Shown: in pieces, positions 1 through 6,641 of the stretch
How positions within the stretch are numbered: position 1 is the stretch's first letter
How the letters are laid out: the number at the start of each line of letters is the position of its first letter
Program-made: the position numbers and the translations under genes
Virus record (IMG/VR): IMGVR_UViG_3300013094_000096
Location: 1-45,884 of that record
From: a virus
DNA length: 45,884 bases
Direction: 5' to 3' (one strand)
Notes under the pieces: model-generated
Databases searched by the model: none
What the model saw: only the letters and a program-made list of their open reading frames with translations
What the model was told of the DNA's origin: nothing

Positions 1-1917
1 AGTGGCAGGTGCAGTGGCAGGAGCAGTCGTTCCCGGTTGTCCAAATTGAGTGTTAAACACAGTGCCGCCCACTGTTGTACCACCTTTTGCTTGCAAGTCG
101 TTCCGATAGCCTATGTTGGTCCCAGGGCCGTATGCCTTGGGGTCTGCCGCAGTAAATCTTGTTTGATTTTTGCTGACCTCACTTAGCAATGCCGTGGCGC
201 CTTCCAAGCGACTCAACCGGTCACCTTGAGCACCGTCCACATACTGCTTGCTAGGGTGATCGTTGGTCTTGGTTCCGGTCACAGCTTGGAACTGGCCGGG
301 CTCATTCAGCGCACCCAATATACCACCCTTGTTGGTCCTGGCACGATTCAGTATGGTGGCCATGATCATGGCCTGTTCTTGCTGGTTGCCTTTGCCAGCC
401 GATGCTTCAGCATGGGTAGCTCTGAGCAAGGCATCAAATTCTTCGTTGCTGATTTCACGTCCTAGATATTTTTCAGCATTTTCTTTGGCTTCCTTGCTGC
501 CGCCCACAGACTTGGTACCGCTGAAAAAGTCACCCACTTTGTCCCAAAACCCTTTGCTACCTTCGGCGGCTTGGTCTGTGATTCCGGCCAATTTGGACAT
601 GGCCTTGGTGGCCGGTCCTACGCCGTCGTTGATCATGCTTTGCAGTGCATCTCTGGTCTTGAGTTGTTTTTCCCTAAGAGACACAGCCGCATCTGTGGTC
701 ATGTCAGTGACTTCGGTTGATTTTTCAGCTGCAGCAGCTGATTCAGTCCAGTTTTTGCTGTTTAGCTTGATTATGTTATTATAAGGGCCTGCAAAATTAG
801 ACAGGTTGCCCAGGCCAGCTTGAGCTTGGAAGTTTTTAAGGGCAAGACCTGCGGGCTTGAGTTCATCCACAAACTGTCCGGCATTTATAGTCTTGTTCTT
901 GAGTTGGTCCATCAAGCTCAACAATCGTCCACCCGACAGCTGGAGCAGCTGGTTTTGTTCGGCCGAACCGGTCAAGTATCCACTAGCACTTTCGGCGAAA
1001 GCCTGGGCCATCTTGGGATCTATGCTATACAACATATTGAAGGCTTTTTTCAATTCTGTGCCTTGATCGCCCAACTTTTCCATTGTGACTGCAAACTGAT
1101 CTACCTGCATGGCTGCTTCACGTTGATGTTCCAATTCATCACGCTGTTGGCCAGTCAATCTGGTGAGGCCTTCCATCTCTTTGATATAGGCCACAGCACC
1201 CTGTGTGAGCTGGTCCTGTGTTTTGCCCTGGGACTGACCCATAATGGTTATCTGTTTGTAGTATCCTGCAATGGCACGATTTTGATTGTCGACACTGAGG
1301 CCCATCTTTTGGAACGTGTCTTGCAGACCGGTATTTTTAAAATCCTCGGCTGTTTTGGCCATGGCCGCGGTGCCTTGTGCCACTGTGCCACCAAACAGAG
1401 CCAGACTCTTGGCATTGGCCTGCAACAATGCAGTCATCTGATCCAGCTCGCCGATACCGTAGCTGAATTTCTGCATGGTATCAAACACATCGCTCATGCC
1501 ATTGGCAGTGCCTTGACCAAATCTGGTCAGATCCTGATAGCTCTTGAACAGAGCATCCGATTGCTTGTTGGCTTCCTGAGCATATCTGGCTGCAGCCGTA
1601 GCGGCCAGACCCAAAGCCCGGCCCACAAACGGTATCCGAGCGAGCAGGTCGCTCATGACCTTGGCTGTTGCTCCAATGCCGTCGTTGAACACTGCGGCAC
1701 CTTGCGCACCGTCTTTGAGATTTTCTGCGTATTTGAGTGCCGACGATCCTAGGTCTGAAAAACTCTTGTTGAGCTGGGCTGTGTAGTTTTTGACACCAAT
1801 TGTGGCATCTTTCATCTGCCTTGACAGTTCGGCCGTGATCGGTGTGCCTGTTTCGATAGCTCGATTGTAGGTGTCAAATATTTCTTTGATTTCTTCAGCG
1901 GTGTATAGATCGGCCAT
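1..1917 (-). CDS. Tape-measure-like tail protein with C-terminal SleB-type cell-wall hydrolase domain (3' end outside window)
   Basis: Reading the minus strand from the ATG at 1917 gives 639 codons without a stop, running off the left edge. The first ~480 residues are Ala/Gln/Lys-rich and mostly helical-looking, with a small hydrophobic stretch near residues 85-105 (IPFVGRALGLAATAAA), as in tail tape-measure proteins. From about residue 490 the character changes: FDALLRATHAEA, then MIMATILNRAR and EPGQFQAV match the SleB/Hydrolase_2 pattern of an EA motif, an ILNR helix and a PGQF loop. That family cleaves peptidoglycan. The tail after ~620 is Pro/Thr/Ala-rich linker. The likely role is tail-length control or tail-tip function plus wall digestion during DNA injection. 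The gene is divergent from gp26. The hydrolase domain is a fairly firm call; the tape-measure label is inference from composition and context. Confidence 0.72.
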   Translation of the reverse strand, partial: MADLYTAEEIKEIFDTYNRAIETGTPITAELSRQMKDATIGVKNYTAQLNKSFSDLGSSALKYAENLKDGAQGAAVFNDGIGATAKVMSDLLARIPFVGRALGLAATAAARYAQEANKQSDALFKSYQDLTRFGQGTANGMSDVFDTMQKFSYGIGELDQMTALLQANAKSLALFGGTVAQGTAAMAKTAEDFKNTGLQDTFQKMGLSVDNQNRAIAGYYKQITIMGQSQGKTQDQLTQGAVAYIKEMEGLTRLTGQQRDELEHQREAAMQVDQFAVTMEKLGDQGTELKKAFNMLYSIDPKMAQAFAESASGYLTGSAEQNQLLQLSGGRLLSLMDQLKNKTINAGQFVDELKPAGLALKNFQAQAGLGNLSNFAGPYNNIIKLNSKNWTESAAAAEKSTEVTDMTTDAAVSLREKQLKTRDALQSMINDGVGPATKAMSKLAGITDQAAEGSKGFWDKVGDFFSGTKSVGGSKEAKENAEKYLGREISNEEFDALLRATHAEASAGKGNQQEQAMIMATILNRARTNKGGILGALNEPGQFQAVTGTKTNDHPSKQYVDGAQGDRLSRLEGATALLSEVSKNQTRFTAADPKAYGPGTNIGYRNDLQAKGGTTVGGTVFNTQFGQPGTTAPATAPAT

Positions 1918-1922
1918 AATTA

Positions 1923-1930
1923 TATTTATC
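1923..1930 (-). promoter_or_regulatory. Candidate late promoter, GATAAATA
   Basis: On the minus strand GATAAATA lies 5 nt before the ATG at 1917, in the 23-bp gap between divergent genes. It matches the T4 late box TATAAATA at seven of eight positions. No Shine-Dalgarno sequence fits between box and ATG, so the transcript would be nearly leaderless if this box is used. Confidence 0.4.
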
Positions 1931-1940
1931 GAGGAAAATC

Positions 1941-2789
1941 ATGAGCCAAACTAACCCACTAAAACAGTATTTCCGCCAACCAGCAGTGTACATACGCTTG
2001 CCCAGCAACGGACGATTTTATCCACCCGGTGCCCTGAATCCCAGTGTCACCGGCGAATATCCAGTATATCCCATGACTGCCATAGACGAAATAACCTATC
2101 GTACTCCAGACAGCCTGTTCAACGGACAATCCACAGTGAACGTGATCAAGAGTTGCATGCCCGACATTACGGATGCCTGGGCCATTCCGGCCACGGACAT
2201 GGATGCTATCTTGGCTGCCATACGCATGGCCAGCTACGGGCACGAAATGGAATTTGGCAGCACCTGCCCCAGTTGCCGGGCCCAGTCAGACCGTGCAATA
2301 GATCTTAGATCTGTGCTGGAAAGCCTCACAGCCGGCGACTACGACAGCAGCGTGCAGTCAGGCGACATGGAGATATTTTTCCGTCCCATGAGCTACAAGA
2401 ATCTCAGCGACAACAATCGCATGCAGTACGAAAATCAAAAGCTGATACAGATGATGCCAGATCTGTCAGATTCCGAGCAGATCAACGAAGCCAAAATCAC
2501 AGCAGTCAGCGATGCCTTGAAAAAGATAACCGAAGTCACAGTGCATGCCTTGGCCCAGAGCATAGCCGCAGTCAAGACCCCCACAGCCATGGTACACGAA
2601 CCTGAATACATTGAAGAAATGCTCAAAAACTGTGATCGTCGACTGTTTGCGCAGATACGCGATCATGCGATTGACCTAAAATCGCAGTCAGAAATGCAGC
2701 CCATGCAATTGACCTGCGACGAGTGCAATCATGTGTATCAACAGCAACTGACTCTGGACATGTCGAGTTTTTTCGATCGCGCCTCCTGA
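1941..2789 (+). CDS. gp26: Baseplate hub assembly protein gp26-like
   Basis: The 282-residue protein opens with the pattern typical of marine T4-like gp26: LKQYFRQPAVYIRLPSNGRF, then GEYPVYPMTAIDEITYRTPD, LFNGQSTVNVIKSCMPDI and the DMDAILAAIRMASYG helix. gp26 takes part in assembling the central baseplate hub. Two CxxC pairs (CPSC near residue 109 and CDEC near residue 260) look like a split zinc ribbon; they are not a feature I associate with T4 gp26 itself. A GAGGAAA ribosome site precedes the ATG by a good spacing. The small gp51-like gene follows 26 bp later, as expected for two hub-assembly factors expressed together. Confidence 0.85.
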   Translation: MSQTNPLKQYFRQPAVYIRLPSNGRFYPPGALNPSVTGEYPVYPMTAIDEITYRTPDSLFNGQSTVNVIKSCMPDITDAWAIPATDMDAILAAIRMASYGHEMEFGSTCPSCRAQSDRAIDLRSVLESLTAGDYDSSVQSGDMEIFFRPMSYKNLSDNNRMQYENQKLIQMMPDLSDSEQINEAKITAVSDALKKITEVTVHALAQSIAAVKTPTAMVHEPEYIEEMLKNCDRRLFAQIRDHAIDLKSQSEMQPMQLTCDECNHVYQQQLTLDMSSFFDRAS

Positions 2790-2815
2790 TCTCGGACTCT
2801 GAACAGATCGGGCTC

Positions 2816-3004
2816 ATGGTAGACGATATGGAAAAAGAGTGCAACAAGATCAGACAAGAGGCTTTCCAGCTCAGTTGGTACATGCGTGGCGGGCTCAGCT
2901 ACGAACATGCCCTGCAACTCAGTGCCAGCGAACGAGTGTTGATCAATCAGCTGATCAAGGACAATTTGGAAACTACCAAAAAGTCAGGACTGCCTTTCTT
3001 TTAA
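2816..3004 (+). CDS. gp51: Small baseplate hub assembly protein gp51-like
   Basis: The 62-residue product contains AFQLSWYMRGGLSYEHALQL, then SASERVLINQLIKDN and a terminal TTKKSGLPFF. This WYMRGG...LPFF layout is the short gp51-type hub-assembly protein found directly after gp26 in marine T4-like phages; T4 gp51 is several times longer. The ATG at 2816 is chosen because the conserved part starts soon after it. The frame stays open upstream to 2723, which would overlap gp26, and the ATG at 2828 is another possible start. Confidence 0.7.
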   Translation: MVDDMEKECNKIRQEAFQLSWYMRGGLSYEHALQLSASERVLINQLIKDNLETTKKSGLPFF

Positions 3005-3016
3005 AAAAACAAATCT

Positions 3017-4063
3017 ATGAACAACATTGTCTGTGTAACCAGTGCAGCAAGTCTTGGTTGTACTTTTTTGGACTGGAGCATACATTTTCTGTCAGGTAAA
3101 AATAAATTTTATTCCACCAAACACTCGGATTGGATTCCACTGTCAGCAGATCCTATTTTAGATATGAACGCCCACGGGCACAAAAAAAATCACCCAGACG
3201 GACATGATCTTGCGTGGGAATGTTTTAACCAGTTGACCGCAGTGTCCAGCACTGAATTGTTGTCGTTTTACCCAGGAATAGTACCGTCAACTGTTGCTGG
3301 CAAAGAATTGAATATCGTTGACCAGCTTGATGACACAAAACAAAAAAAAATATTCCAATATCAGCAGGACGATTATGCAAAAATGATCAATTCTTTTATC
3401 AATGCCGGTGTAAAAGTTGTTTATGTGTCTGTCAGCAAACACCATGTACTATACGCAACACAATGCCGTGCGTCGGATATGTCGCACTTTACACCCCAGT
3501 CAGCTGGATCAGTTGGTAAATCGTTAGACCGTGTGGACCAATTATTTTTTGCCGACAGTGTCAAACACTGGGAGCAAATGGGGCTAACTGATATATGGGA
3601 TCGCAGAGAAAGAGCAGCATTATGTACCAGACCGTTTGATTCCATCTGGACCATGGACGATTTAATGATCAATCGGTGCGCCCGGTATTGTCAAGTCAAT
3701 GCCGAATCATTGTGGTATAACGGCAAACATACAATTAAAAAAATAATGAAATTTTTAAATATTGCTATCGACCAAACCAGGTGGGACCATTGGGTTACAG
3801 TATATCATAAGTGGCAACAGATACAACTCGATACGCTGGAGTTTGTCAATAATTTTGAATACATCATGGATGCCATTGTAAACAATTGGTATTATGAAAT
3901 AGGCAATTTAACTTTTGAACATGAAGTTGTTATACAACACTGTTTGATCTATCGCTACGGATTAAATTTAAAAACATGGCAATTGGAGAAATTTCCATCC
4001 AACGCACAAGATTTGCACAAGCTGTTAGAAACAAACATACATCCGGTTCCCAAGATCTATTAG
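3017..4063 (+). CDS. Protein of unknown function (348 aa), A/T-rich
   Basis: I do not recognise a named family. The N-terminus (NNIVCVTSAASLGCTFLDWS) has a short strand followed by a Ser/Gly-rich turn, as in P-loop or sulfotransferase-like folds, but no clean Walker A motif is present. The C-terminal half is rich in Trp, His and Tyr (DHWVTVYHKWQQIQ and similar). The style resembles the unknown protein at 9485-10279, which also starts with a strand and Gly/Ser turn and has a W/Y/H-rich end. The codons are more A/T-rich than in the gp26 gene upstream, suggesting an acquired cargo gene. It follows gp51 by 12 bp with no clear ribosome site. A sulfotransferase-like fold is only a guess. Confidence 0.6.
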   Translation: MNNIVCVTSAASLGCTFLDWSIHFLSGKNKFYSTKHSDWIPLSADPILDMNAHGHKKNHPDGHDLAWECFNQLTAVSSTELLSFYPGIVPSTVAGKELNIVDQLDDTKQKKIFQYQQDDYAKMINSFINAGVKVVYVSVSKHHVLYATQCRASDMSHFTPQSAGSVGKSLDRVDQLFFADSVKHWEQMGLTDIWDRRERAALCTRPFDSIWTMDDLMINRCARYCQVNAESLWYNGKHTIKKIMKFLNIAIDQTRWDHWVTVYHKWQQIQLDTLEFVNNFEYIMDAIVNNWYYEIGNLTFEHEVVIQHCLIYRYGLNLKTWQLEKFPSNAQDLHKLLETNIHPVPKIY

Positions 4064-4467
4064 AAGATTAGCTGCGCTAATCTGTTGCTTTCGCTGTGCT
4101 CAGCAACTGTGTTCTTCTCTTGCATTATCCAGATTATGCGGTCACAATTCACCGTATTCACGGTGAACTGACTCCTACATTATCCGAGTTGTAGCTGTCA
4201 TTTACGATAAAGAGATTCGTTTTCACGACGGAGGCGGTTGACCGGTACCCCCTACTCTAGCTTCACATATCAACGGAACCCTAGTGACCCAATCGTAAAT
4301 CCAAGTCCTATGGGCATGAGTTGTGTCTTTTTCACAGAGCTCAAATCCTTTGTTGCCTTAAGTTAGCAATTGCCTTTGACACCCGAGCGAACCTAGGTCC
4401 ATTCTATCCGAGCCGATACTGTCGGCCCTCAACGGGGATCGAGCTACCTCGATCAAACACAGTCGGT
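4064..4467. other. 404-nt hairpin-rich intergenic region, candidate structured RNA
   Basis: This is the only gene-free gap over 300 bases. It lies between two convergent stop codons and has no convincing ORF. Perfect or near-perfect hairpins cover most of it: 4065-4083 (8-bp stem, 3-nt loop), 4084-4107 (6 bp), 4141-4172 (GTCA/TGAC enclosing a 7-8 bp TTCACCG stem), 4175-4194 (CTACA/TGTAG), 4322-4336, 4353-4369, 4412-4426 (GCCGA/TCGGC) and 4437-4454 (7 bp, 4-nt loop). AGAAGA at 4062-4067 can also pair with TCTTCT at 4113-4118 around the first two hairpins. The transcribed strand cannot be told from symmetric stems. I tried tRNA, tmRNA, RNase P and group I intron signatures and could not place any of them. 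Confidence 0.5.
4065..4083 (+). terminator. Hairpin directly after the stop codon at 4063
   Basis: AGATTAGC pairs perfectly with GCTAATCT across a 3-nt loop and begins 2 nt after the stop of the upstream gene. The position suits a transcription terminator or mRNA 3'-end protector. No long T run follows, so intrinsic termination is uncertain and it may simply be the first stem of the structured region. Confidence 0.35.
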
Positions 4468-4935
4468 TTAGTTGCCTGTAGAAAGTTTGTTTTTTATATG
4501 ACTGCCGTGTATGCGGCACACTATCTGCCCGTTGTACCAAGCGTCTGATTCCAGTACTTGATGACGGAACTGTTCGCGGGCTTCGATATAGCTGCATTCG
4601 GCCTTGCTTTTACAGTAAAATAGTATCTGTCTAGTGAAGTTGTCAGCGCCCAGCGCCAGTAGGTCTTGGTTCAGTTGATCGTTGCTGCCGTAGTATTGTT
4701 GCCAGTCTGAGTCTATCTTGCTGCGGATGCGTTTTCGTTTCTTGTTGCCGTTTTTGAGTTTGACTACCTTGTACGTGGTCTTGCTGAATTTTGCTAGTTT
4801 TTTTCCAATATATTTTCTGCCGGTGGCATTATTTGTGATCATGTACACAAAACCCACACAGTCGTTGGGTAAAGTTTCAATTTGAGTGTTTTCATACAGC
4901 CATACCATGGATTTATAGTTATCACCTGTATGCAA
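4468..4935 (-). CDS. GIY-YIG family endonuclease
   Basis: The 155-residue protein has the GIY-YIG signature as GFVY (residues 28-31) and KYIG (41-44), followed by a basic stretch rich in Lys/Arg (about 48-75), the DWQQYYGS segment, and a downstream acidic pair in AECSYIEAREQF (E113, E118) where the catalytic Glu of the family is expected. Free-standing GIY-YIG nucleases such as the T4 Seg proteins act as homing endonucleases that favour their own inheritance in mixed infections. It is the last gene of the minus-strand operon, 6 bp after the radical SAM gene, and borders the hairpin-rich region. No split host gene or intact intron is visible around it. Confidence 0.8.
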   Translation of the reverse strand: MHTGDNYKSMVWLYENTQIETLPNDCVGFVYMITNNATGRKYIGKKLAKFSKTTYKVVKLKNGNKKRKRIRSKIDSDWQQYYGSNDQLNQDLLALGADNFTRQILFYCKSKAECSYIEAREQFRHQVLESDAWYNGQIVCRIHGSHIKNKLSTGN

Positions 4936-4941
4936 ACTTAA

Positions 4942-6039
4942 TTAATTTGTTAACCACCCTACTGCATATTCTTTATCTACTACATTACAATTACATTTTT
5001 GTTCGCACTCTACCCAGGCTTTTTCCGGATTATCAAAGGAATTAAATAATGAACTCCACACAGGATCGTTTAAAACCTCATCTAGACTGCAAATGTTTAA
5101 ATTTAACTGCTCTCTATATACCTGATGAAAGCTATCTTTAAAGTGTATTGTTTTACGATTTGTAGACATTGACACATATGGAAAACTAACCCAGCTGCAC
5201 GGATGCAATACACCGTCTGCGCTAACATATAATCCACGATTGCCAATACTGCACATGGGCGTAATAACGGTATTATGCTCTTGTTTGATTGTTTGATATC
5301 TTTGTAAATTGTGTTCAAGGTAGGGTTGGTTGAGTTGTTCACGCCCGCTGATGTTACGGAAATATCTTTCGTACCTGTGAGTTTTACTAATAAATTCGGA
5401 TCTTGGCTCCAGGACATCTTCGGATCCGCCATAGGCTTCTCCGTACTTACTGCCAAATTTAGTGCTGTAAGTTAATTGCAAACCATCACAGCCAATGTCA
5501 CGGGCTTGCTGTTCAATTTGGTCTAAGCAATTTTGATTAAAGGCAAACACGATAGTAGCCCAATAAACAAACGCTGGACTATCTTGGCACATAACACGCA
5601 TGCCAGTCATTATACTTTCCCAGTTGCTACCAACACGATATAAATTGTTACTAGCATCATCATACCCATCAATACTAAAATTTATAGTATCGTATTCATT
5701 ACTAATCTGAGCAAATCTTTTCCACCATTCTAGTTTACGATAGCTACCATTGGTAATTGTGTACACATGAATTTTTGGATTGTGTAATTTGATATATTCA
5801 ATAATATCCAAATACTCACTGGCATAAATTGGATCACCGATATCGCCACACATGGTTATTCGTTTAACTTGTGTTTTTAATAACTTAGGTGTTAAAGTTT
5901 TTTTAAAAAAATCTAAATCAAGTTCTTTGTTTAGCCACGGTACTGGATCGGTATCGTTACGGGGACACCTGGGGCATTTTAATGTGCATTTGCCACTAAC
6001 TTCAAAATGCCAATGATATAATTGCCAAGGATACTTCAC
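4942..6039 (-). CDS. Radical SAM protein with SPASM-like C-terminus
   Basis: Residues 18-25 give the CxxxCxxC motif (CTLKCPRC) that holds the 4Fe-4S cluster of radical SAM enzymes. It is followed by MCGDIGDP, TITNGS and NFSIDGYDD, which fit strands of the partial TIM barrel. The C-terminal third carries more cysteines (MCSIGNRG, HPCSW, then C345, C349 and C351), like the auxiliary cluster of SPASM/Twitch proteins. The substrate is unknown; SPASM enzymes often modify peptides, but relatives in phages are uncharacterised. The start overlaps the stop of the dehydrogenase gene by 4 bp, so the two are translationally coupled. Codons are more A/T-rich than in gp46. Confidence 0.82.
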   Translation of the reverse strand: MKYPWQLYHWHFEVSGKCTLKCPRCPRNDTDPVPWLNKELDLDFFKKTLTPKLLKTQVKRITMCGDIGDPIYASEYLDIIEYIKLHNPKIHVYTITNGSYRKLEWWKRFAQISNEYDTINFSIDGYDDASNNLYRVGSNWESIMTGMRVMCQDSPAFVYWATIVFAFNQNCLDQIEQQARDIGCDGLQLTYSTKFGSKYGEAYGGSEDVLEPRSEFISKTHRYERYFRNISGREQLNQPYLEHNLQRYQTIKQEHNTVITPMCSIGNRGLYVSADGVLHPCSWVSFPYVSMSTNRKTIHFKDSFHQVYREQLNLNICSLDEVLNDPVWSSLFNSFDNPEKAWVECEQKCNCNVVDKEYAVGWLTN

Positions 6040-6641
6040 GGAGATATCTCGATAAATTTTATAGTAGGATCAAATAATACGTTTAATATTTTTTCGACCA
6101 TAGTATCAACAGTCAGGTGTGGATTAACATACACATCGTCAAATCTACTTTCATGCCCAACATATCGATTTTGATTAAAGTTTGTTTTAGTTAACCCTAA
6201 CCGTATTTCCAAATAAGCAACATTAGGATATTCGACTTGCAACATATTGCCAAACTCTGCCAATGCTTTTTTGGATAAGCTATATGCTAAGTTATTTGGC
6301 CAATAGCGGTTGTTGTTTGTGCTGGTAATATTTACAATCTTACAGGCTGGATTTTCTAACAAAGCCTTTCTTGTTAGTAAAACAGGTGCTAATAAATTTG
6401 TTGTTAAAATGTTTGTAATGCTTTTTTGATCATGATTAACAAAATCAATTTTGCCGCCACAATCTGTTCCTGCACAATTAATTAGTATATCAACCTTGGG
6501 AATATTATATTCATTTATAGCAGATAAATTACCTAGATCTAATAGATCGCGAGTGATACAAACAATATTATGTTTGTATCCTAGTCTTTGCCAAAGTTCT
6601 TTACCAACTCCGCTAGATGTTCCTGTGATTGCTATGTTCAC
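6036..6641 (-). CDS. Short-chain dehydrogenase/reductase
   Basis: A Rossmann-fold SDR of 201 residues. The cofactor loop TGTSSGVG is at residues 7-14, NCAG at about 55-58, the catalytic Ser near 107 (NITST), and YSLSK at 120-124 supplies the Tyr and Lys. The N-terminal strand is immediately followed by the glycine motif, so the start is well placed. The protein is shorter than the usual ~250 residues, with a trimmed C-terminal substrate lid, so the substrate cannot be inferred. It overlaps gp46 upstream by 4 bp and the radical SAM gene downstream by 4 bp. Together these two oxidoreductases look like a small acquired pair. Confidence 0.8.
   Translation of the reverse strand: MNIAITGTSSGVGKELWQRLGYKHNIVCITRDLLDLGNLSAINEYNIPKVDILINCAGTDCGGKIDFVNHDQKSITNILTTNLLAPVLLTRKALLENPACKIVNITSTNNNRYWPNNLAYSLSKKALAEFGNMLQVEYPNVAYLEIRLGLTKTNFNQNRYVGHESRFDDVYVNPHLTVDTMVEKILNVLFDPTIKFIEISP

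Noticed and set aside
226-1752. Long plus-strand open frames at 226-465, 263-784 and 820-1752
   Set aside because: They lie antisense to the continuous 639-codon minus-strand frame, which has a recognisable hydrolase domain. Their translations are Cys/His/Leu-rich without family resemblance.
4381-4460. tRNA- or tmRNA-like cloverleaf
   Set aside because: Hairpins are present, but no acceptor stem, TTCRA-type T-loop with a matching stem, or CCA-adjacent end could be put together on either strand.
4321-4548. Possible 75-aa plus-strand ORF in the hairpin-rich gap
   Set aside because: It runs into the 3' end of the GIY-YIG gene on the opposite strand, has no ribosome site, and its translation resembles nothing.
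4064-4935. Group I intron with internal GIY-YIG ORF
   Set aside because: No conserved P7/P3-type core sequence was found on either strand, only 6 bp lie between the ORF and the next gene, and no interrupted host gene flanks it.
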